Assembly (NCBI GenBank): GCA_020543525.1
Contig: JAHYIO010000001.1
Coordinates: forward strand, 4,464,001-4,528,000
Origin: Coriolopsis trogii
Lineage: Eukaryota; Basidiomycota; Agaricomycetes; Polyporales; Polyporaceae
DNA length: 64,000 bases
Direction of reading: 5' to 3'
Below, piece after piece: positions 47,948 to 58,934 of the stretch. The position numbers and the translations under genes are program-made. Below the pieces are notes generated by a model that saw nothing but the letters and a program-made list of their open reading frames with translations, did not search any database and was not told where the DNA came from. Positions within the stretch are counted from its first letter, which is position 1. Each line of letters begins with the position of its first letter.

Positions 47948-48194
47948 TGCAAGGTAAACGGCGCAATCTTCGACGTTGGGGGAGACTACTTACCACGAGC
48001 AGGGATGCGGACAGGGTGCAGTGAGGGAGATCACAATGACGGAAGGGCCGGAAGGGACTAGCGAACGCTGATACCGAGTACGAGGGGAGACTAAGTGGAC
48101 TGGGATCGGGTGTTCATCATCAGTTGAGCAACATAGTGAGGACCCCGTTTAATTGAGGAACCGAGGCTTTCAATTCGTTCGGGTTTTTTCGCGA

Positions 48195-48945
48195 GATTGT
48201 GAGCACAGAGTCGTACGCGGAGTCGGAGTCAGCCACGGTTGCATACTACGACGCTTTAAGCGCCCAGAAGTCGCCTACTTCCACGCATCGAGGCTCTTCC
48301 TCCATGCATGATCTATACTATCAGGGTCGACAATATGTCCCCAGATGGGCATCGAGAATACATTACCTCTCCGCACGGCGGTTGGTCACCGATTTTGAGC
48401 CTATACAGCAGTATAGTGGCGATCTCGCGCGACTGTCAGCCTCCATGGGCCTGGGCTCGGCCCTCATTCGGGGGACTCGGGAGGCTAGCATGGCGGCGGG
48501 GTGGATGGTCGCAGAAGGTTCATAAGCCGACGCGTTTGGCGGGGTGATTCTCCCCATCCTGGGGCGTTCGAGACGGTACGTGTATCCTCCTCCGCTAGTT
48601 GATTCGGAGTCAGAGCTGACTCGGACGTCTTTCCCCGCGTAGGGCGAAGACGGCAAGACGTACAGCGAAGGCGGCAAGACGTACAGCGAAGGCGGCAACA
48701 CGGATGGGAGAAGACAGTCTGAAGACGGTAGGGCGAAGAAGGATGAAGATCGTAGAGGGGGCATCCTGACAAGGTGTGTCGTTCCTGTTCTGCGAGAAGG
48801 CGAAGGCGAGAAAGGTGAGTGTTTCCTACCCCGAGGGAGGGACTTCGGTCCTGGCGCATACCTTTCCGTGGTCCTCGGGATAAGTACCCGCCTGCGCGCA
48901 GCCTCGACGTCGCTCGCAGACGGGGAAACCAAAATGCGCTTTTTG
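48195..48945 (+). repeat. Copy C of the dispersed repeat family
   Basis: Same order of blocks as copy B, from GCGCCCAGAAGTCGC (48260s) through GGCGATCTCGCGCGACTGTC and CATTCGGGGGACTCGGGAGG to the right end CCTCGGGATAAGTACCCGCC. It carries an internal 21-bp tandem repeat (48651-48703). A 249-codon minus-strand frame spanning this copy is not conserved in B. Confidence 0.85.
48651..48703 (+). repeat. 21-bp tandem repeat inside copy C
   Basis: CGGCAAGACGTACAGCGAAGG is repeated twice exactly (48651-48671, 48672-48692) and begins a third time. Copy B has only a single diverged unit here. Confidence 0.85.
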
Positions 48946-49491
48946 TCAGTATTTTCCCTGAAGTCTTCCTCGTGTATATTGCACCACGCATCGATGGAAT
49001 ACGTATCGTCGTCCTCAGCATGTCTTCCGCGCGACGGCCTCCGATACTGGAGACTGCGCGATGACGAGTACCGACGCGTGGACGATCCTACGGGTGCCTG
49101 TCGTGCTGGCAACTCTCAAGTTGTCCTCCACTCCCCTCTTGCCGGTGACAGTGACGAAAGCGAGTACTTGATGCGACTTCGCAAATTGTGTAAGAACGTG
49201 GGCAGCTTTGTAATCTTCGATCGGGGGTACCGTTTACGCATGTCGAGTCCGGGGTCGCAAACTCGCCATAACTCCATAGTGATACTAGTTCAGCAACGGG
49301 TAGGATTATGGATACAAGGAAAAGACGATCGTACATGTACATGTAGGTCTAATAAGAAACACTGGATAGCAGATACGTCAGCACAGCCAGCACAACAGAG
49401 GCTCAACAGAAACACTCACAAGATTATTACACACGAGCGTACAATAGCAAGCAGAGGTTCGCCATCAGAGAGACAACAAAGCACGACAATC
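48946..49491. other. 3' flank of the epsin gene
   Basis: No gene seen. A poly-CA/ACA-rich stretch (49380-49480) precedes the epsin stop on the minus strand and is probably its 3' untranslated region. Confidence 0.5.
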
Positions 49492-51437
49492 TCACAGCTC
49501 GATCAAGTTCTCGGAATCGGCCGTCTGCTGTTGCGAACTCGGAGCTTGCTCTGATAGAGGAGGCGGCGACTGCAAGAACGGGTTGTGGCTCTGCCTCCGC
49601 ACATCTACACCACCCGTCTTCTGCGCCGCAAGCCGTCCGTACTGCGTCTGCCCAAACCTACCAGACACCCGCCCGGTCAGCACAACGTGTCCACGCCACA
49701 TCACCGACCGCTGAGAGGCCGGAGGTGCGAGAAGAGCGACGACGTACCGCAATTGCCCGACATTCCCGAACGTGTCCACCCCATCGCCCGTGAAGTTCGC
49801 AAACAGACTCGCCAGCCGGGCGTTCTCGCGCTCCCCGCCCATCTTCCGCGGCGGCTCCGACCCAGTCGAGAACGGCCGCAGGAACGCTCCGTCCTCGCGC
49901 GCCCTCACGTCCACGTCCGCGTCCACGTCTGCGCCCGAGCTCGCGCGCCGCGGTGGCGAGCGGCCCTCGTACGTCCCCGGCAGGTTGAACGAGACGGGCG
50001 CGTCCCGAGGGGGGAGCGACCACGGGCGGTCGAGGAGCGTCGGGGAGGAAGGCGTGGGGTGTGCGACGAAGGGGTTGTTGGAGCCGAACGCAGTCGGCTG
50101 TGGGACGAGCGGCGAGGGCTCGTAGAAGGCTTGCGCGGTTGGTTGCGCTTGGAGCTGCTGTTGCGCGAGCTCGGCTTGTTGACGGAGGTATTCGGCCTTT
50201 GAGGCGGATGAGCGAGTGAGGTCCAGTCATGCCATTGCAAGTATTCAGCGCACCTGTAGGGCTTCCTGTTGCGCCTGTTGCGCGTAAGGGTTGTATGACG
50301 TGAACTGAGGTTGGAGGGATGTGAACTGCGGTGGGATGGCAGTAAATTGAGGCTGGACGGAGGTAAACTGAGGTTGGACGGTTAATTGGGGCGGTATAGC
50401 AGTCAACTGGGGCTGGAGGCCGGTGGTTGCGTATTGCAAGGGCAGCGAGACGTCAATGAGGGGTTGCGTTTGCACGACAGGAGGAGGTCTGACATGTCAT
50501 GGTCAATGTGATCGGCAGTAAGGAGTGCATGAACCATGGACGTACAACTGGTTGGAGTCGTCGAACAGAGCAGCCGCATTGGCGTCCTCCAGTTTTTTCC
50601 GCATCTCCTCGTCCTCCTGACTTAACTTGATTGCTCGCTCGAGATCCTTGTCTTCTGCGGTGGCATGTTCTTGCGCTGCAGTCCGCTTGCTTTCCTCGAT
50701 AGCCCTCTTGAGGTCTTCATCCTCTTCGTCTGCAACTCGTTGCGATCCGTTCGGGAGAGGATGTCTCCTTCGGTAACGCCGATACCCCTCGTCCTCGTCC
50801 TCTGTGTCGGCGGAGGTGCGCCCGACCATACGGTCGCGCATCTGCGAGCGGATTTGACGCTCTCGGAAAAGACGCTGCTTGTCTACAAGGAGGTTGGTGA
50901 TATCGGCTGCCTTGCGGCGAACGTTTGCACCCTGGTCGCGGCCGTCTTCGTCGATATACTGGAATTCACGAAGGGTCTTGATCTCGTAGAGGTTGTCTTC
51001 GCAGTATTGGATAACGTTCTCCGAGCCGGAGTGCAGCAGGTAGTCGAGAACAACGAGAGCCTTCAAGTAGTGGGTGAGTTTGAGAGAGAAAATGGAAGAC
51101 CGTAAAGTGAGCAGAAAACTACAGGGTCGAGCAATGCGCATACGCACCTTGAAGACATGCCTCCAGTTCTTCCCCTTATCGTTCAGCCTCTTGTCGATGA
51201 CTTCCATGATCTCCACGAAGTCATTTCTGAGGACTAGTGAGGGAGGAATTCGATGAGTCGACGGAGACAAACGCACTGATTGTATGTCATCTGGGCTAGC
51301 TCGTACATCTCCTTCCCTGCAGGGGGCCATGGGTCGTTACAGGTGGCATTGCGGGCCTTGATTTGGGTATGGGAGTAACCCTTGGTGTAGTTCTTGGTAA
51401 CACGGAACGCACTCCTTCCGAGGGCTTGGAGGGACAT
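49492..51437 (-). CDS. ENT1: Epsin, clathrin endocytic adaptor
   Basis: ENTH-domain adaptor that binds PtdIns(4,5)P2, ubiquitinated cargo, clathrin and EH-domain proteins at endocytic sites. Six exons in phase, minus strand: 51437-51277, 51226-51148, 51060-50546, 50488-50254, 50196-49748, 49657-49492 (534 aa). The ENTH domain opens with FRVTKNYTKGYSHTQIKARNATCNDPWPP and runs through YNQNDFVEIMEVIDKRL, NWRHVFKALVVLDYLLHSGSENV and RRKAADITNLLVDKQRL. Two ubiquitin-interacting motifs follow (DEDLKRAIEESKR and DKDLERAIKLSQEDEE). A Gln/Pro region contains four PQFTS/A-type repeats, and two NPF motifs (NNPFVAHP, HNPFLQSP) sit near the end. Yeast has ENT1 and ENT2; only one such gene is visible here. 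It lies in the spacer of the inverted duplication. Confidence 0.95.
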
Positions 51438-51912
51438 GGTAGAGGGTGGTCGTTGGAGTCAGAGATGGCAAAGCCATGGTGGAAGAAAGATCTAGACTAG
51501 AGCCAGGCATGGAGGAGTTGACTATTCGAGTAAAGCTTTACTCAGAGCCTCATCGAACATGGCCGGACTGCAGCTGCTGACATCATCCTTTCTCCACCGG
51601 ACCGTCTTCCCGGGCGCAACGAGCTCTGCGGTATACCACAAACCCACCCTTCTTACCAGATGTAGTGTCTATTCACAAATTCGAGACCAGAGCTACGGAC
51701 AACGGAAGCATATACATGACTCACGCCGCTGTAGTTGGTCACAGCACATGCGATGGAATTCGCTGCGTGAGTCTTAGTGCGAACAAACGCAACCTCATAC
51801 CGTCAGTCGAAGTACGCCGATACTCTATTCTATTCCTATATCCCCCAGAACTTTCCGACGTTTCGTATATCAGAGTACGCCAGTGCATTCCTCAGGCTCC
51901 CCTTCGAACGAG
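51438..51912. other. Short intergenic region
   Basis: Upstream region of the epsin gene and 3' end of F-box/WD copy 2. Nothing else is visible. Confidence 0.5.
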
Positions 51913-54544
51913 TCAGGAAGTTCGCATGTCCACCATCCTCCATGGCTCCACCGGCTGCAGCTCAGTGTTCGCAAGGATGTCCTTGAGGTGGTAGATGCGC
52001 ACCGTCCCGTCTTCAGCACCGGTCGTCATGACCTCTCCGTTTGCGGAGAACGCGAATTGCGTGATCGTCGTTGCATGCCAATCCCGCAAAGTCGCGACCC
52101 GCAACCCGTCGCTCGTCCGCCACAAACACACCCCCTCCTCCCAGTACTCCGCCAAGAAGCCCCCGTCCGAAGTGAGGCAGAGTGTGACAGGTTGACCCCG
52201 GGCCTGCGTCCCTTGCATCTCCACCGAGCGTACCTGCTCGTTGCGGGCGGTGGTGCGGACGACGATGGTGTAGGTGGGTGACCGGCCGGAGTCCTCAGTG
52301 CCTGGAGTTGAACGCCAAGCGACCACTTCTCCCTTCTGCGACAGAACCGGGAGATTGAGAGGATGGCAGGCGTCTTCGGGGATCGAGCCTTCCTCAACTT
52401 CAACGTGGCCGGGAACGTTCGACTCCCGGTCTGTTCCCACCAGACGCCAAGAGAGAACGGAGCGGCATGTCTGGCAGAGCGCGGTCGCTATGTCTTGATG
52501 GTCTGGTCCGATGAACTGGAGAAAGCATAACGAATGATCCCTCGACAAGTCGGCGACCGGGTCGTTGGGACACCGCAACCTCTGGTGAAGCTCGCCTAAG
52601 GTGCTGTCATGAGCTCTATGGCGCACCCATATAGCGTTTGTGGGCCCAAGAGTGGGTGACATGAATAGAACCAACTGTCCGCTGGGAGATATCATGATTG
52701 GCCCGGGAGTCAGCCTCCTGGTGCACCCCGTGAAGCGAATGGGTTCAAGTTCGCGTCCCGGTCTCGATTTACACGGTGCTTCGTAGACGTAGAACCCAAA
52801 TCCGTCCTGGTGACCCTCGCTCAAGCAAAGGACGATAGTATCATTCAACGTCCAGGTCATACCAGGGGGCGTCAATGGCGGGCCACCCATCAGGTCATCC
52901 CCCAGGGTATGCTGGTATAGCGGATCGCAAACTCTGGTAAAGTGTTTGAGAGCGCCGTAGTCGTGTACCTCGAGCGTTCTGCTGTCAGGACTGTATAACA
53001 CAATGAAGTGCCCGTTTGGAGAGAATGTGAAGACGGTTGGGAGAGAGTGATGCTGACGACGCTCAGGAGGTATCCAGTAGTTCTGTACCACCCGGGACTG
53101 CACGTCCCATAGTATGATTGATTGATTGTCGGATGCATCCGCGCTGGCGACATACCTCCCGTCATGAGAGAACGAGAGCTGCTTGACAGCACTGCGGTGG
53201 CCCTCGATGTGGTGCGCATTGCCTGTGGGACAGAGAGATCGTCGTTCAGGTCACACCCTTAATTAGCTTGTATGCCACTCAAGCGATCGCGGATCTCTCA
53301 CCTGGTGCATGCTCATGAAACCAAGAGAACGTCCTTACTGCAGGGGAGAGAAGGCCTTGCAACACAGTAATCCAGTCTCGAGCGATATGACGTCTGACTT
53401 CCGGAAGAACGAAGATGATCTGCGGTCGGCGGTCTGGCCTTTTATTGACGATAAGGCCGTCAAAGGTTTTGAAGACTTCCCGCGTGGAGCGAAGCGGTCT
53501 TCCGAGAAAGAGGCGCGAGAGGTCGTCTGGCCGGCTGGTCTCAATGTTGAGACGGATAGTTCTAAGCCGAGGCAGACGGTATTTGAGCAGCATCGTGGTC
53601 GCAAATCGCACTGCCGGCCAACACTGGTCTCCATCCAAAGAACATGATTCCGTGAGGGACAACGTCTCAAGTCGTGGGTATCCAAAGACGTCGTCCCCTC
53701 CTATTGCGTCAACACCACAGTTAGTATCCCGATTCCCCTTGAAAACCCGTTCTTGGTAGGACCTACCTGGCCATTGGGACAGCGAGCTGATTTCGAGATG
53801 CTCAAGGGTGGGATGTGCCATCTCCCACAATGCGCGGAACGCACAGAGTGGCAGGTGACCTACCTGCAAACGATGTATATGTCATATGTGAGCATCCGAG
53901 AGAGAACGAGCATCTAACCGACTTACTACCCTGAGTGTTGTCAACTGAATCATTTTGATGGAATGAGGCTGGCTCGGAGCGTGCTGCGCATGCGCGGTAT
54001 AGCATTCGATGGACAGGCTGTCCAGCTGTAAGCTGCGAAGTTGCGGTAGAGCAGATAGTAAGATAGTCAATCGATTGTGGGAGTGAAAGCTGAGATTCCG
54101 AAGGTGGAGAGTCCGAACGGATCTGTATTGGGAGAGACAGCCCCATAATACTCTACCCCCTGGAGAGGCCGAAAAGTCGCAGTTGTCGATGATTTTCAGC
54201 GTGTGAAGCGGACTGTGAGGCTGTAGTTGTGGGACTAAGACAGCAAGGGCCGTCGGAACCAAATTGCCGTTGCCCCTACACCTCGGTATCCCGGTACCCA
54301 CGTGTACTGTACGGATTAGGCTGGCTATCTCTGGTGAAGCCTGCAAGACGCAGTGGAGAGAGTACACCTGTGGCTTCCGCTCGATAACCACGCTGCGAAA
54401 CAGATGCATACGACTTCGGGGTAGCCAGTCTTGACAAACTAACGCGCACCGGCGTAGAACGACCTTGTCAAGTGCGTGTTCATCAATGATCTGCTCCGCA
54501 AGTTCGACCGGGACCTTCGGCTTCGTCGTGGATGAGACTAGCAT
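51913..54544 (-). CDS. F-box protein with C-terminal WD-like propeller (copy 2)
   Basis: Paralogue of 45254-47947 in inverted orientation. Exons, minus strand: 54544-53927, 53863-53767, 53700-53302, 53222-51913 (807 aa), with the same four-exon structure and phases. F-box: VPVELAEQIIDEHA .. LRRCALVCQDWLPRSRMHLFRSVVI. Middle: CLSQYRSVRTLHLRNLSFHSH, LPQLRSLQL. Linker: PQIIFVLPEVRRHIARDW (copy 1 PQIIFVLPKVRGHVARDW). WD-like blades: GHRSAVKQLSFSHDGRYVAS, IILWDVQS, FTFSPNGHFIVLY, MISPSGQLVLF, CLTSDGGFLAEY, ITQFAFSANGEVMTTGAEDGTVRIYHL. Both copies keep open frames through more than 800 codons, so both are probably expressed. The divergence seen is substantial, meaning the duplication is not recent. 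Confidence 0.88.
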
Positions 54545-55078
54545 GGAGCAACCGTGGACGACAGCAGGATTGACTCAAGGGGATGGTCGAGTATGTGATG
54601 ATGTGGAGTGATAAAGGCCATTCCGAGTGCGCACTGCCTCCAATGCATCTTTCCTTGTATACGGGATATATCGCCGCCGGGCCATATCTCCGAATGTTGG
54701 GTATGGCGTTGAACGTCTGGCGCCGTAGACTCGAAAGAGTACTGGTTTACTTCGAGCTTTAGAGCCATAGTAGCAGCGGATCGAGCCCAATATTTGGGGA
54801 GACAAGTGGATCGTTGTCTACTCCAGCTCAAGAATCGACTGGCTATGCGGCAGTGGCCGAGGTCACACGCTTCGTAGACGCCTGTTTTCGCAGTCAATCA
54901 TCTGCTAGCGCTTGCCTCCAGAATCTTCACCACTCTTCGTTCTTTACTCCATCTCCGCGGCGACTTTCTGAATATTTCTGGTTCTTACATACTGGAAGCC
55001 GCGTTTACAACGTTGCGTTCTCCCGCGAAGAACCAACATGACGAAGACAGCTGCTGAGACTACTGCCACACCGTCTAG
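54545..55078. other. Spacer between F-box/WD copy 2 and GST
   Basis: 534 bp with no gene. It corresponds in position to the 490-bp spacer of the left arm (44761-45253), with little similarity left by eye. Confidence 0.5.
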
Positions 55079-56006
55079 CTAGTTGCGTCCAAAGTAACGC
55101 CTCGCGCCCGCAAGCTGGACAGACTGCAACAGCAATGATGTACTTCAATATGTGCAAGTCACAACATGGAGCATATGCGATTCTCACCTCATCGGGCCAG
55201 GTGGCCTTGAAGGTCGGGCGCTCCATCAGGTCCCGCATGTACTTGACGACTCGAGCATACTTAGGGCCCCTCAGGGTCTCCGCTACCTTCTTCCCCTCTC
55301 CCTCAGGGTACTTCCCGACGTCATTGTCCAGCATCATCCATACTCGAGAAATGAACGGCGCAGCAGCCGCGTCCGCGATCGTCCACCTGGGACCAGCGGC
55401 AAACCTGGCCTCAGGAAGAAGCTTCTGAATACGCTCGAACGCGTCGAGGAACTTGCTAGGGGACTCGCCGCGATAGAACACGGCCTCGTACGCGTCGACG
55501 ACGAACGCGGACTGGAACGTCGCGATGAAGAAGCGGGCGCGGGCGCGAGCGATGGGGTCCTCTGGGAGGAGACGAGCCTCGGGAAAGAGGTCGGCGAGAA
55601 ACTCGAGGATGACGAGCGACTCGGTGATGCGGGCTGCTTCGGGAGAAGGTTGGTCTGGGGCACTCGGGGGGCCGCCATAGGTGAGTGCGGGCACCTGCGA
55701 CAGATGCATATAGAGCATATAGAGCATATGGTGAGTCGTCATCTCGTCGAAGTGGAAGTCGTTCTGTCCGGATACGCACCGTGCCAGCCTCGTTGATCTG
55801 GGTAACGAACCATTCCGGTTTGGTGAACAGATCGATGTTGTGCGTCGTGTACTCCGCCTTTGCTTCGTCGAGCGCAAGCAGCACCCGGTGTACATATATA
55901 GAGCCGTACTTCACGAGTCTCAGGTGTCAGCCAGGTCGGACCAATGACTGCAGGTCGGCAGACTCACCGAGGCTGCGTACAGGGTCAACTGTCCTTTTTG
56001 AACCAT
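55079..56006 (-). CDS. Glutathione S-transferase, omega-like, Cys replaced
   Basis: Cytosolic GST. Exons, minus strand: 56006-55968, 55908-55780, 55694-55188, 55123-55079 (239 aa), all in phase 0. The thioredoxin-like N-domain reads LTLYAAS then YGSIYVHRVLLALDEAKAEY .. KPEWFVTQINEAGTVPALTYGGP. The helical C-domain reads ESLVILEFLADLFPEARLLPEDPIARARARFF .. WTIADAAAAPFISRVW .. YARVVKYMRDLMERPTFKATWPDE. In omega-like fungal GSTs the first loop carries a catalytic Cys (CPYAxR-type); aligned here is S-I-Y-V-H-R with Ser16, so a Ser-type or altered chemistry is inferred. A TATAAG-like box lies about 80 bp upstream on the minus strand. It is the intact counterpart of the pseudogene at 44192-44760. 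Confidence 0.9.
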
Positions 56007-56971
56007 GTATGCGTGTCGTCGATCCGGTGTACGTGAACGATGCGGAGGATGATGATCCTGGGGCTGCCTGCCGAGCAACGCCTTATATCTGAGTCCGTAA
56101 CACACCAGTACGATCTAGTCTGCAACTTCTGGGCATTCACTCCAACTCAGCAGCTTTACATGACGTTGCCGAGTCCGATGACGGATTCCAGTCTACACGT
56201 TCCTTCCTCAGCTCGTAATTTGCGGCGAAGGATGTAGTTCGCGCACGTTGTGGAGCTTTGTCGACTTCATGAAGAGGCTTCGTCCTGCATCACTGAATGG
56301 TCTTACCGAGTCAAACCAGCGTCTCGGAGCCGAGGCTACGCACCGCTTTCCCAATGTGTCCTGAATAAGGACAGAATGGTGCGTACACCGGTGAGTCAAT
56401 CCAGTAGCTGTTCCCAGTACCGCTCAATCTGGACACGGTGGGAAGGGGTTCGAGTAATGGTGATCATGCTCGTGCTTGCGCACGAGACAAACGCTCGGTG
56501 GCTTGACTTGGGACTCTGACCCCAGTATACTGCGTGCTACTCACACGTATGTACGGCATCTCGTTCCTCCTTCTGATGAACTCACCTTCAAATTACGCCC
56601 CGTATGACACTGTGCGGGAGTCATATCTCCGCCTCACGTTCCCGTATGTTTATATCTCTGGCTTGCTTGTGCTGAAAGGTATGGCTAACATTACTTCATG
56701 AACAATGGCAGACGACTGGAGCGGTCATATCGCGTACTCACTACTGACAGCTTACCGAACAAGCGGGAGGCCCGGGACGGGGCTCATACTAGAGTGAACG
56801 CTGCTCATTCTGCAGCACGGCAAGAAGCACACTCTCTAATCTTGATAATATGGCGATGTCACAGCAAAACGCATAATTTTGCCCGGTGTGTGAATATGAT
56901 ATATATGGTGAACAACATTTAGGAGGCTGATACCTAGCAGACATGTACACGACGTGTGAGAGGGCGCAAAC
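56007..56971. other. Intergenic, no gene seen
   Basis: Nearly 1 kb between the GST start and the membrane-protein stop. No frame longer than about 90 codons and no domain. Composition becomes AT-richer at 56830-56900. Confidence 0.5.
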
Positions 56972-58225
56972 TCAAGTAATGAGCGGTCCAGGCGCCTTGT
57001 CTCCTCCCGACTCTCTGCTCCCTGGAGACCTGAGTCGCTGACTCTCCCTGGCCCCTTTTGTCGTCTCCTCTCTCTGCTTCCGCGACTTCTTCAGCTCTTC
57101 CCATTTCTCAACCTCTTCTGGACGGAGGCCCCCGGGCTGAGGAAAGAAAATGTCTACGAGGGCGATTCCCACGCCTGGCTCCTTCCTCTCAGCCGCCAGT
57201 AAAGCATTCATGACCTTCCCCGGGCCCTCCTTCCCGTCGTTCATCTTTCCATCCACATACGCGCCCGTTGGATCCTTGAGGCGAAAGCCCAGCGCAGCCG
57301 CGCTGCGGCGTGCACCTGCCGCCACGACGTTCTGGATGATGCCGAGTCCGCCGATTGCGAGCATAAACCACGCGTCACCATCGAGACCCTCGGCCACCAG
57401 GAGGAGGACAACCCACAAGACGGCAAGCATCGCGGTCGCGAAGGATGTCGCGAGCGAGCCCTTGTCCTGCGGGGCTGCCATGTCCTCCAACCGGAGGCCG
57501 ACCCCGTCACTGACGACGACCATGGCAAACTGGCTCCCGTTCCCGCGAGTGAGCACGACCACGTCCCGGCTGTTCTCCTTCGTCTTCCGCCCGGAGTACT
57601 TCTCCTCTCTCCACTGCCCGAGCCCGCTCCCGACAAGGGCAAGGGCCGTCCCGCCGGCGGTGACGATCAGGACCATCCAGTTTCCGTGGAGCACCCCAGG
57701 GATCACTGCGAGCCCGAGCTGGGCCACGATCGTCACGACCCCGCACCAATACACCCAGTCGCGCGACGGCTTCCCCACCTCCTCGACCTCGTAGAACCCG
57801 ATCGTGAGCGCCCCTTTCTCGACGCGGTAGTGCTCGTGGTCACGCAGGAGCCGGCCGAGGATCCAGGACGCGTTCTCGCGCACATAGCCGGTGCGGACGT
57901 TCACCACCTGCGAGGGCGTGTCTGGTTCGGGCATCAGCTTGCCGTTGCCCACCGCGGAGGTGCTGAGGGCGCCCACGGCGTACGCGAGCCAGCCGAAGGA
58001 GAACGCGACGGGCGTGAAGGGGCCGGGACCGGAACCCGCGAGCTGCGCGACGGCGCGCTGGACGATGTCGCCGCCGATGAGCATGAGGATGGTGAAGATG
58101 TCGTCGGGGCTGCGCCATGACATGCGCTCGGCGGCGAAAGATGCCGCCGCGTCCTTGATCGATCGGGAGGTGAGTGTGTGAGTGTTAGAGGCCGGGAGGG
58201 TTGATTGCGTACTGATTGGAGGCAT
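56972..58225 (-). CDS. Multi-pass fungal membrane protein, unknown function
   Basis: Intronless frame of 417 aa. I do not recognise a named family, but the architecture resembles fungal integral membrane proteins of unknown function. The N-terminus is Ser/Thr-rich. Predicted helices include DIFTILMLIGGDIVQRAVAQLAG, FGWLAYAVGALSTSA, VYWCGVVTIVAQLGLAVIPGVL, MVLIVTAGGTALALVGSGL, SFATAMLAVLWVVLLLVAEGL and AWFMLAIGGLGIIQNVVAAGA. Between helices 4 and 5 is a soluble loop (REEKYSGRKTKENSRDVVVLTRGNG). The C-terminus is charged (EEVEKWEELKKSRKQREETTKG) and probably cytosolic. Codon use is strongly GC-biased, as for expressed genes. A long antisense frame (57150-57794) is a shadow. Confidence 0.75.
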   Translation of the reverse strand: MPPISTQSTLPASNTHTLTSRSIKDAAASFAAERMSWRSPDDIFTILMLIGGDIVQRAVAQLAGSGPGPFTPVAFSFGWLAYAVGALSTSAVGNGKLMPEPDTPSQVVNVRTGYVRENASWILGRLLRDHEHYRVEKGALTIGFYEVEEVGKPSRDWVYWCGVVTIVAQLGLAVIPGVLHGNWMVLIVTAGGTALALVGSGLGQWREEKYSGRKTKENSRDVVVLTRGNGSQFAMVVVSDGVGLRLEDMAAPQDKGSLATSFATAMLAVLWVVLLLVAEGLDGDAWFMLAIGGLGIIQNVVAAGARRSAAALGFRLKDPTGAYVDGKMNDGKEGPGKVMNALLAAERKEPGVGIALVDIFFPQPGGLRPEEVEKWEELKKSRKQREETTKGARESQRLRSPGSRESGGDKAPGPLIT

Positions 58226-58934
58226 GTTAGAGATGTCGACAAGGGCTATGTTCTTCTGCTATTATACGTAGCACGCGCGGTCATCCATCTCATATTGAAG
58301 TACAGGTAGCTCGGTATGACGTGTGGCAAATGTGCTGGTTCGAACCACCAGCAGTAGAACAATGCCACAGCTCATGTTCTGCGCAACACTGGCATGGACC
58401 ACATAGTCCGCCCGTACAAGAAGATGCAGCAGCGAGCACTGCGATGGATTGTACCAGAATTAGCTGTGACACTGGTTGGCAAAAGGGAGGGCCGGTGGCC
58501 AGGAGCACGTTCCGGCGATGACTTCTGGCCTGATCAGGCTCCCCTCGTTGATGGCAATGTAGGGACAAGACTTCTAGCAATCTCGGTGTGGTCTAAGACA
58601 GGCCTTAGTCCGACCACCAACCGCCTGTTCCGCAACATGTGGAGCACATCCATGAAAGCCGGCCGAGGAAGGTGTAGCACTCGGACCGCCTTCTTTGACA
58701 GATCACCAATCGCTGCCCAATCCCATGTGCCTTTCAGCCCTTCAAAGTCCACATTGACTTGGAAAATGGAGCGCGTCAAGTCTTGACAGAGCATTTCAGA
58801 CCATGCGTGTAACGCGTGTATGAATCTTCAAACTTCTTGGTTTGCGCAGCGTACAAGTTCTTGGCTAAGGTATACTACAAGGCATTATATTACAGTGGCT
58901 TACTCTACGTATCCTGATGGAACGTCAGCAAAAA
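58226..58934. other. Intergenic, no supported gene
   Basis: Frames at 58394-58786 (plus) and 58534-58794 (minus) lack domains. A GGTTCGAACC palindrome at about 58338, inside a GCTGG..CCAGC hairpin, looks like a pol III B box but no cloverleaf forms. Confidence 0.4.

Noticed and set aside
48363..49112. 249-codon minus-strand frame over repeat copy C
   Set aside because: The frame is not conserved in copies A or B of the same repeat and has no domain, so it is chance in GC-rich repeat DNA.
57150..57794. 214-codon plus-strand frame
   Set aside because: Antisense shadow of the multi-pass membrane-protein gene, with no domain of its own.
58320..58365. tRNA gene suggested by GGTTCGAACC
   Set aside because: No acceptor or anticodon stem can be drawn around it. 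It is a short palindrome only.
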